A stretch of DNA of 64,000 nt from Papio anubis (Eukaryota > Chordata > Mammalia > Primates > Cercopithecidae): NCBI RefSeq assembly GCF_008728515.1, contig NC_044996.1, positions 121,584,750-121,648,749 on the forward strand, read 5' to 3'. The notes below the pieces were generated by a model. That model saw only the letters and a list, made by a program, of their open reading frames with translations. It was not told where the DNA came from and made no database searches. A program made the translations under genes and the position numbers. Numbering within the stretch: position 1 is the first letter of the stretch; every line of letters starts with the position of its first letter. This document shows, piece by piece, positions 57,276 through 64,000 of this stretch.

Positions 57276-57517
57276 GTCATGTTTTACATGTTGCTAGGTA
57301 TAAAACCTTGATAGTCAACTGGCTTCTATCCAGACTCTGTTAATACTGGAGTAACACATGACCATAAAAACTTTACATTGGGTTAAAAACTATTTTGAGC
57401 AATTCTATTTATCCAATGGCGTTTGTGGGTCATTTTTGTCTTTAACAGTAAGAAAAATGTGTAAGAAATAAAGAATTAGTAAAAATGCTTACACCAAACA
57501 ATTAAATCAAAGAGTAG

Positions 57518-57523
57518 TTTATT
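57518..57523 (-). terminator. SAT1 poly(A) signal AATAAA
   Basis: Canonical hexamer on the minus strand about 335 bases after the stop codon. Cleavage is expected near 57500, giving a 3'UTR of about 360 nt. Confidence 0.9.
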
Positions 57524-57858
57524 AAAAAAGAATCAAAACAGAAACTCTAAGTACCAGTGTGTACATTGTACACATTTAAATGACTCACGAGAATGAAGTT
57601 TTTTTTCAAATATATTAAGATCACACCACCTTGTTGTTTATCGAAAGATATTCAAGGAGAAATATCTGACTCTCCAAACTGCATCTGAGATTGCCACTTT
57701 AAAACAGACCTCATTTCAAACATGCAACAACGCCACTGGTAATAAAGCTTTGGAATGGGTGCTCATTCTATTATTTCACTACAAACAGCATAGAAAGCAA
57801 GATAAGTTGGGAATTTATTCTAAAATAGAATGGAGGTTGTCATCTACACCAGCACTCC

Positions 57859-59129
57859 TCACTCCTCTGTTGCCATTTTTAGCAAGTACTGCTTGTCGAT
57901 CTTGAACAGTCTCCAACCCTCTTCACTGGACAGATCAGAAGCACCTCTTCTTTTGTAGAAGTTGATGGATGGTTCATTCCATTCTGCTACCAAGAAGTGC
58001 ATGCTGCTGCAGCGACACTTCATCGCAACCTATTATGAGAGAGTAAAACACAAACTCAGTGACGTTTCAACCTGCTTTCAAGACCCAATTTTTATTCCAT
58101 CATTAAAATAATCCAGTAAACTTACAAATTTGGAAACCAAAAACTAAGACATACCCGGCTTAGATTCTTCAGAATTTCTGATCCTATGCCAAAGCCTAAG
58201 AAGAAAAAGTACAATTTAAAAAGTCATTGTAAGGATTTATATAACCCTGAACTCTCTTCAGACCCTCTGCTCCGAACTCAATCGTACCTCTATAATCACT
58301 CATCACGAAGAAGTCCTCAAGATACAGTAACTTGCCAATCCACGGGTCATAGGTAAAATAGTACATGGCAAAACCAACAATGCTGTGTCCTGTAATAAGA
58401 GTATCACATGAGATGTGGAGAAGGAAAACATTTCATAAAAGTTGCAGCTGCAGAATCAGAGGCCTATCATAGGTTTAAAAAAACATACATGCATGTATTA
58501 CAGAAACAAACAGCCACGACTGTCTCATGATTTTTATGTGAGTGCAGTCCAGGCCACTGCTGGATGATCTCACTGTTCTGAAAACATGTATTTGCAAAAA
58601 GCACACATCAGAACTCACTGAAGTCAGGCTACAACTGTGGACTGGCCACTCTGCAGTCTGCTGGAAGCTCACACTCAGGAAGCGAGAACACTTTCATTAC
58701 TTGCCAGAGCAAAATTGCTATGGTTTTAAACTCAACACACACATTATTCACATCCTACTGGTATACTGGTATGTTGACTTGGGAACAAGTCAGGTTTACA
58801 CGGCAGTTCAGAATAGTAAATATTTGGAAGTTTACAAACTCTTGCTTCCTTAAAGGTCAGAACATCAGGCCAAAGTACAACGTTTAATTTCAGAACTTGC
58901 CTTCCAATTTACGCATTTTCAATTTGCTCTCCCCATTTGTTGAGTCAGAAGAGGCAGCACTGCCCAGAAACAGGTATTACATAACATGCACATTACTTTA
59001 AAAAGTACTCATCCCGTGTTTTCTGCTCATTTCTTCTAGCCTGAGGAACAGACGTCAGAAAAAAAGCAATCACCCAAACAACTTCCCCTTTTAGCTGAGC
59101 TGTCTTCTGACCAATCAACAGGGATCAGC

Positions 59130-59171
<42 letters not shown>

Positions 59172-60387
59172 GCATCTGACACCCTCTTAACAGGTGTCTA
59201 CTATTCCAAATGGAGGCAAAGGTTTCAAATTAAACTTTCTAGCCATTTTATATTCCTTAGCAAACAGACAGGAAGCGAGTATCATAGTGGGTTTCTGATC
59301 TACCGTGTTTGAAGTGTGTGATAATAGGACCTTACCTCATTTATCATGATCATCTACTTTATTGTGTAAAGGATCTTTTAGTTACCTCCCCGCCCATCCA
59401 TGTACACGGAAGGGCCATGTACATGGCGAAGCTAGAGACTGTAACCTGAAGATTGGGACAAATTAAAGAAAAAAATGTGATTTAACACAATTACAAAAAC
59501 TGTTACTTTAGGGTCAAACAAGAACCATTTTATGAAACTGAATTACAACAAATGACATTATACCTAACTCTTCGGGGTCGCCACAGCACTTGTACTTACT
59601 TAAGCAGCTTAAACTCTTCAGAGTCTCCACAGCACTCTGATACTTACTTAAACAGCTCTTTTAACCTGCCCTAGTATTCTCAAGTGCAGCGTATCTAATT
59701 TTTTTTTTTCCTCAGTAGTTTGAACACTTGCTGGCTATTTTTTCTGTCCAAGTTCTCAGTAACTTCGGCCTGTGTAGTCAGTGGTTCTACACAGCCGACA
59801 CTACTTCTTACATAACACTCGGTCTCTCTGGCTTCTGTAAAGGGAGAGGGGTTACCTTCCGGAGTCCAGTGCTCTTTGGGCACTTCTGCAACCAGGCAGT
59901 GGTAAAAGGGGTGCTCTCCAAAACCATCTTCTAGCAGATCTGCAAGAAGGGGGAACAGGGACGGTAATGGCCTCGGCGAAGGTGACAGGCACCGAACGCT
60001 TGTCCCCCGCCCCGCCACTGTTGAATTACCTTTTTCAGTTAAGATTACTTGTTCTTCCATGTATTCATATTTAGCCAGCTCCTGGGGGGATGCACATAGG
60101 AGAGAGAAAAGCAGAAAACAAAATGAGGCTCCGGCCGGCCAGCTCAATGGAAGGGAATGGGGCAGGCGGGGCGGGGTAGCGGCTGGGCCTGGGATGGGCG
60201 CAGAAAGGGGAACCGGCTGGGCTCTCACACCGGTCCAGACCTCGAGACGCGAATCACCCCACCCCGGGAAACGGAACCATCTCCACCCTACGCCACGGGA
60301 GGAGCTCGGGCTCTCCGCTACCTTGATCAGCCGCAGTATGTCACTGCAGTCGGCGGCAGTGGCTGGGCGGATCACGAATTTAGCCAT
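57859..60387 (-). CDS. Spermidine/spermine N1-acetyltransferase 1 (SSAT), six coding exons
   Basis: Transfers acetyl from acetyl-CoA to the N1 position of spermidine and spermine in the cytosol. This is the rate-limiting step that sends polyamines to oxidation or export. Coding exons on the minus strand are 60322-60387, 60030-60081, 59856-59939, 58288-58389, 58155-58195 and 57859-58029. They total 516 nt and 171 residues, the usual length, with GT-AG introns throughout. The start (60387) has a good context, GAAAATGG. The GNAT acetyl-CoA loop RGFGIGS is at residues 101-107, the catalytic Tyr at 140, and the degradation-promoting C-terminus MATEE at 167-171. Against human SSAT as I remember it, three residues differ: Gln115 to Arg, Arg119 to Lys (also Lys in mouse) and Glu162 to Gln. 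The gene is intact. Introns 1 and 2 are 240 and 90 nt and free of in-frame stops. Confidence 0.98.
59131..59168. repeat. Pure 38-base poly(A) run in SAT1 intron 3
   Basis: Thirty-eight A on the plus strand, a T run in the pre-mRNA, about 170 bases downstream of the cassette exon in transcription order. It is not attached to a recognisable Alu. Confidence 0.95.
59336..59445 (-). other. SAT1 cassette ('poison') exon X in intron 3
   Basis: A pyrimidine-rich acceptor ending CTTCAG (just above 59445) and a strong donor GAG|GTAAGG (below 59336) bound exactly 110 nt. Joined after exon 3 it brings three in-frame stops (TAG, TAA, TAG) and also shifts the frame. Both length and stop number agree with the published SSAT-X exon, included when polyamines are low so that the transcript is degraded by nonsense-mediated decay, and skipped when polyamines are high. 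Not protein-coding. The identity is inferred from length, location and stops. Confidence 0.88.
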
Positions 60388-60461
60388 TTTCGTCTTTTGC
60401 TTTTCTTCCCTTTGCGGACCAGGCCCCTGTACTTGAATAGTAGGAGGAGGTGGTTCCTCAT
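60372..60461 (-). CDS. Upstream ORF of SAT1, 29 codons, overlapping the main start
   Basis: Begins ATG AGG at 60461, encodes a very basic peptide (its second half reads RKGKKSKRRKWLNS) and stops at 60372-60374, fifteen bases inside the SAT1 coding region in another frame. The context GCGAATGA is weak at +4, so leaky scanning to SAT1 is likely. No evidence of translation is available from sequence alone. Confidence 0.6.
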   Translation of the reverse strand: MRNHLLLLFKYRGLVRKGKKSKRRKWLNS

Positions 60462-60489
60462 TCGTCTCCCGGGAGCGTCCTCTTCTCAG

Positions 60490-60504
60490 TCAGGCTGGCA
60501 CCAT
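60490..60504 (-). CDS. Upstream ORF of SAT1, 4 codons (MVPA)
   Basis: ATG GTG CCA GCC TGA. The context TCATGG has G at +4. It ends well before the second upstream ORF, so reinitiation is possible. Confidence 0.5.
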   Translation of the reverse strand: MVPA

Positions 60505-60537
60505 GACCCAGGGAACCTCGGCGAGTGACTGATAAAC

Positions 60538-60558
60538 CTTAGTCGACTTGCGACTAAG
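60538..60558 (-). promoter_or_regulatory. Perfect hairpin near the SAT1 mRNA 5' end
   Basis: CTTAGTCG and CGACTAAG are exact complements around a 5-base loop, within about 30 bases of the inferred cap site. Confidence 0.6.
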
Positions 60559-60770
60559 AGCTGCGCACTTGAACATTGGCCCGGCTCGGCTTTTAAGCGC
60601 AAAGAAGCCCCGCCTCGGGCCGTGAGGTGGGGACCTCTCATCCAATGAGGCCGCGGCCCCGGGGCGCATCGTTTCCTCTCCCAGGCACCACCCTGTCTTC
60701 CGGGCGCCCGTGTGAACCCGGGGGACAAAAGTTGGGGATGCGGGGCGCGCTGTGGGATTCGCTAGCGGCG

Positions 60771-61838
60771 CCCTCTAGTGGCACTTCGTGGAGCCTTGGC
60801 AGAAACCCTACTGGGAGCCGGTGTGTCCCCAGTAACCTTTGCAAATGAAAGAGGGGAATTCCTTCTGCGGCCCCCCGACAAGTGACCTTTCTCTTTTCTC
60901 CTTGGCCAGTCAGGGAAGCAAACTCAGGAACCCTGGACTTAGGAGATGGGAGGAAGATTAAAGCGGCAGTTCTCAAAGTGTGATCCGGGAGACCCTGCAG
61001 ATCCCAAGATTCTTTGTAGAGTTTCGGTGGCAGAACTAGTTTTAGAATAATAGACGTCATTTGCCTTTTAAACTCACGATGGAATTTTCCAGAGGCGACC
61101 TGATGTCTAATGATGACACTGCTCTTATGACCAAAGGAATGTGAGCTCGTATATTCTTGCGGTTTTTAGAATTTCCTAAGGTAGGTTATTTAGATTTCCC
61201 AATTATCTTTTTTTCTTTATACTTGTAGTTTCTAGAGTTGACAGCATTTTTTTTCTCACTTTTCTAACCTTCTTATATCTTCTTAAATCTCTGATCTTCC
61301 TCGACACTTGATCTTGACACCTTTCCTTCTGCCCGAGGTACATTCTTTATAATTTGCTTTAGTAAAGATTTGCTTTTACTAAACTTTCTCAGTTTTGCTT
61401 ATCTGAATGTGTCTTTAATTCATCTTATAATTCCTTTTTTCAGACTAGTCAAGTGCAGTAGTGAGAGTAAAATAAGGATTTTGGTCTGTTACTGACTGTG
61501 AACAATCAACTGAGATAACTCACTACCTTTGGACCAGCCCATCTTACAATTCTTGAAGGGTTTATTTCACTGTTTATAGATTTTGAGGTTCAGAAGTTTT
61601 CCTCTTTCAGCACATTGATGTTATCTGTCTTCTGACTTCGGTTGCTGTTGAAAGTTGTTGTAATCCCTACTTGCTCCATCCTCTATGCTTCATTTCCTTT
61701 AACATTTTTTTGAAATAATTATACATTTACAGAATATGTGATGATGTCATTACTCTGGTGAGGAAAAAAATATGTGCTTGTGTATTCCTATGTTTTTTAC
61801 AATTTTCGAAGGTAAGGTCTTTGGATTCCTTGATAAGT
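60771..61838. other. SAT1 5' flank, no gene seen
   Basis: Unique sequence between the CpG-rich promoter and the next Alu monomer. Confidence 0.4.
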
Positions 61839-61984
61839 ATTTTTTTTTTTTTTTTTTTTTTTTGGTAGAGACAGGGTCCTCACCATCTTGCTCAGGTTGG
61901 TCTCGAACTCCTGGGCTCAAGTGCTCCTCCCACCTCGGCCTCCCAAAGTGCTGGGATTACAGGTGTGAGCCACCGCAACTGGCT
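61839..61984 (-). mobile_element. Free Alu-type monomer with target duplication
   Basis: T25 head. GGATTCCTTGATAAGT at 61823-61838 and GGATTCCTTGACAAGT at 61985-62000. Confidence 0.88.
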
Positions 61985-62185
61985 GGATTCCTTGACAAGT
62001 TTTAAATGTTCTGAAACCAGAGTGTTTGGGAACATTTGGATTCGAGTATAGCTACTCCTGTATTGTACCTCCTGGCCCAAGTATTCAAGCCTTTGTGGAA
62101 TGAAATGACTTTTCTTTTACAACTCACTTTCCCAGACAGACCCTGCTGAAGGCCTTACTTCAACAGCCCTGCCTGGGTTCAGAAA

Positions 62186-62192
62186 TGAGTCA
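62186..62192. promoter_or_regulatory. AP-1 site TGAGTCA
   Basis: Exact AP-1/TRE consensus about 1.6 kb upstream of the inferred SAT1 start. A second identical site lies at 62401. Confidence 0.5.
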
Positions 62193-62400
62193 GAGGATGA
62201 TTTTCACAGTGATGAAAAGCATAAGAGGGGCCTGCAGTGTCTGCAGTCTGTAGAAGGAGGGATCAGACTATCACCAAAAAACCACCCGTAACATTCAACA
62301 AGTGATTCTCTGCCTTTGCTAGCAATATCCTGTATGTAGAAAAGAAAACAGAAGTAGATTCTCTGTTACCCTTCCTGCCCTAGGGGGATTCCATGGTTAG

Positions 62401-62407
62401 TGAGTCA
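62401..62407. promoter_or_regulatory. AP-1 site TGAGTCA
   Basis: Second exact copy, within TTAGTGAGTCACCC. Confidence 0.5.
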
Positions 62408-62608
62408 CCCTGGGAGTTTATGAAACTCAAATGTCTTTCTCAAAGATCTTTAAAAATCGCTTTGATTCTCAACTGCCTAAGTTACAGCTACTAGTCTTTC
62501 CTGACAGTGTTGGCTAGACCTTATGGATGACCAGACGGCTTTTTCCTCCTCTGCTTCTGTCTAAAATGTCAGGACTTAGGAGAGCTTGTTATACATTTCA
62601 GTAATGTA

Positions 62609-62634
62609 TACCGGTAACAGTACTGTTACCGGTA
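62609..62634. repeat. Perfect 26-bp palindrome
   Basis: TACCGGTAACAGT followed immediately by its exact reverse complement. The unit TACCGGTAACAGTA then recurs directly after, so palindrome and direct repeat overlap. It lies 17 bases before the polyamine-response match. Confidence 0.95.
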
Positions 62635-62651
62635 ACAGTAAATTAGACCGC

Positions 62652-62662
62652 TATGACTAAGC
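62652..62662 (+). promoter_or_regulatory. Candidate polyamine-responsive element TATGACTAA, with antioxidant-response core
   Basis: Exact match to the nine-base element reported in the human SAT1 promoter and bound by NRF2 with its cofactor PMF-1. The next two bases make TGACTAAGC, which fits the ARE core TGACnnnGC. It is about 2.1 kb upstream of the inferred start, farther than I recall for human, but an Alu monomer has inserted between. Confidence 0.6.
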
Positions 62663-62744
62663 ACTAGTGATAGCTGCGTAACTAAAGCAAAACCAAAGCC
62701 ATCTTCTGTTTGGGTTGCTTAATTTAATAGAATAGGATTGTTTT

Positions 62745-63042
62745 GGCCAGGCGTGGTGGGTCACGCCTGTAATCCCAGCACTTTGGGAGGCCAAGGTAGG
62801 CGGATCACGAGATCAGGAGGTCAGGAGTTCGAGACCAACCTGGCCAACATGGTAAAACCCTGTCTCTACTAAAAATAATTTTTAAAAATTGGGCATGGTG
62901 GTGTGTGCCTGTAATCCCAGCTACTCAGGAGGCTGAGGCAGGAGAATCGTTTGAACCCGGGAGGTGGAGGTTGCAGTGAGCCAAGATCACGCCATTGCAC
63001 TCCAGCCTGGGCAACAGAGGCAGAACTCCGTCTCAAAAAAAG
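62745..63042 (+). mobile_element. Alu SINE
   Basis: Complete dimer with a short AGATCAGGAGGTCAGGAG internal duplication. Confidence 0.92.
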
Positions 63043-63112
63043 AAAATTAGTGATTGTTTCATTAAAATACATTATAATTTTTTCTGTTTATTTTGTTTTT
63101 CTGGTTTAAGTT

Positions 63113-63113
<1 letters not shown>

Positions 63114-63143
<30 letters not shown>
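63114..63143. repeat. (CT)n microsatellite
   Basis: About fourteen CT units before the next reverse Alu. Confidence 0.95.
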
Positions 63144-63144
<1 letters not shown>

Positions 63145-63150
<6 letters not shown>

Positions 63151-63400
63151 TTTTTGATGAAGTCTCACTCTGTCACCCAGGCTGGAGTGCAGTGGCGTGA
63201 TCTCCACTCACTGCAACCTCCGCCTCCGGGTCAAGCCATTCTCCTGTCTCAGCCTCCTGAGTAGCTGGGACTTCTAGCCTGCCACCACGCCTGGCCTAAT
63301 TTTTTGCATTTTTTAGTAGAGACAGGGGTTGCCCCTTCATTGGTCGAGCTAGTCTCAAACCCTGACTTCCAGGTGATCCACCTACCTCGGCCTCCCAGTC
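63145..63400 (-). mobile_element. Alu SINE, damaged and truncated
   Basis: Several short losses; the 5' end is missing after CCTCCCAGTC. Confidence 0.82.
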
Positions 63401-63486
63401 TGGCGTCGAGAAACCACTGGATTTCTTGATCTTTTGCTTTGCTTTATCCTTATGACAAGAAGAACCTATTCTGAAAAACAGATGGT

Positions 63487-63797
63487 GGCCGGGAGGGGTG
63501 GCTCATGCCTGTAAACCCAGCACTTTGGGAGGCTGAGGTGGATGGATCGCTTGAGCCCAGGAGTTTGAGACCACCATGGCAACATAGGGAAACCCCGTCT
63601 GTACCAAAAATACAAAAATTAGCTGGGTGTGGTGGCGTGTGCCTGTATCCCGGCTGTTAGAGCTATTAGCCTCCCAGCTTGGGAGGCTGAGGTGGGAGGA
63701 TCGCTTGAGCCCAGGAGGTAGACGCTGCAGTGAGCCATGATCATGCCACTGCACTCCAGCCTAGGTGACAGAGCGAGACCCTCTCTCAAAAAAACCA
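63487..63797 (+). mobile_element. Alu SINE
   Basis: Complete dimer with an inserted 20-base segment near 63655-63675. Confidence 0.9.
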
Positions 63798-63954
63798 AAA
63801 GAAAACAGACAGCTAAAAAAGCCCACTGTGACTGTGTTTGTGGACATGAAGAAGCCTAGAACCCTAAGAAATTTGAATGTTTTTCGTGGCAGTGAATCAC
63901 ATTATACTTTTCCATTGTCATGAATGGATAGATGCAACCAGCATTACATTTATA

Positions 63955-64000
63955 TATTTATTATTATTATTATTTTTTGAAACAGAGTCTCACTCTATTG
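63955..64000 (-). mobile_element. Alu SINE cut by the window edge
   Basis: A TTA-repeat head and GAAACAGAGTCTCACTCTATTG, the start of a reverse Alu. Confidence 0.85.

Larger units (their letters stand above)
60150..60770 (-). promoter_or_regulatory. SAT1 CpG-rich promoter and first exon
   Basis: The only clearly CpG-rich block in the window. On the minus strand, upstream to downstream, are an Sp1-type GAGGCGGGGC (60607-60616), a TATA-like TTAAAAG (60590-60596) and a GCCAAT (60575-60580). These place the likely transcription start near 60565 and give a leader of about 180 nt. The start site is inferred from spacing only. Confidence 0.8.

Noticed and set aside
58931..59040. Alternative poison-exon candidate beginning GCTAGAAG in SAT1 intron 3
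   Set aside because: It has a fair acceptor and early in-frame stops, but no GT donor at 110 nt and only weak donors elsewhere; 59336-59445 fits fully.
59695..60387. 230-codon continuous frame starting at the SAT1 ATG
   Set aside because: It is SAT1 exons 1-3 read through introns 1, 2 and part of 3. The splice sites are canonical and the joined exons give the full 171-residue enzyme.
60059..60528. Plus-strand frames of 123-125 codons across the SAT1 promoter
   Set aside because: Explained by GC-rich sequence opposite SAT1 exon 1; no domain, splice site or promoter for that strand.

Overview
This is a 64-kb stretch of primate nuclear DNA, very probably from an Old World monkey and corresponding to the X-chromosome SAT1 locus. 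The primate call rests on about 100 dimeric Alu copies. The monkey call rests on several Alus (near 12.3, 25.3, 28.6, 33.3, 34.5 and 55.0 kb) that carry the diagnostic 3' end GGCTTGAGCC of cercopithecoid AluYR-type subfamilies instead of the GGCGTGAGCC of human AluY. Most short open frames in the window are Alu, L1 or LTR sequence and are not genes.

One intact gene is present: SAT1 (spermidine/spermine N1-acetyltransferase 1, the rate-limiting polyamine-catabolic enzyme), on the minus strand. Its start codon is at 60387 and its stop at 57859-57861. There are six coding exons, 171 residues, and a poly(A) signal at 57518-57523. Every splice site could be placed by eye. Intron 3 contains a cassette with canonical splice sites, 110 nt long, with three in-frame stops (59336-59445). 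This matches the published nonsense-mediated-decay exon (SSAT-X) by which high and low polyamines switch SAT1 output. The promoter is a CpG-rich block. The leader holds two upstream ORFs, one overlapping the SAT1 start. A distal upstream segment (62.1-62.7 kb) holds two AP-1 sites, a perfect 26-bp palindrome and a match to the reported polyamine-responsive element TATGACTAA, which here also fits an antioxidant-response core. Together these could couple polyamine level and stress to transcription, splicing and translation of one enzyme.

Layout. 1-5.2 kb: old antisense L1-type sequence and Alus, ending in a candidate 3'-terminal exon on the plus strand (4908-about 5160), possibly the end of APOO, the neighbour expected on this side. 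5.2-16 kb: Alus, a MER2 DNA transposon and an ERVL-type LTR. 16.5-20.1 kb: one old L1 3' end broken up by about ten later insertions. 20-31 kb: Alus, an MLT1 LTR and an antisense L1 3' end. 31-35 kb: a solo gammaretrovirus-like LTR inside an Alu, followed by Alus so riddled with small gaps that base quality is suspect. 35-57 kb: two ERV1-type LTRs, an RPS2 processed pseudogene (39.3-40.3 kb), a MER1-like and a MER5A-like transposon, MIR/L2 remnants, a fold-back Alu and a 145-bp tandem duplication. 57.5-60.6 kb: SAT1. 60.6-64 kb: SAT1 upstream region and more Alus.

I found no CRISPR array, tRNA, rRNA or bacterial-type system. The interesting biology is regulatory (SAT1) and evolutionary (nested retroelements). 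Comparisons with human or mouse sequence are from memory. Repeat family names below the level of Alu and L1 are pattern-based and were not checked against a library.
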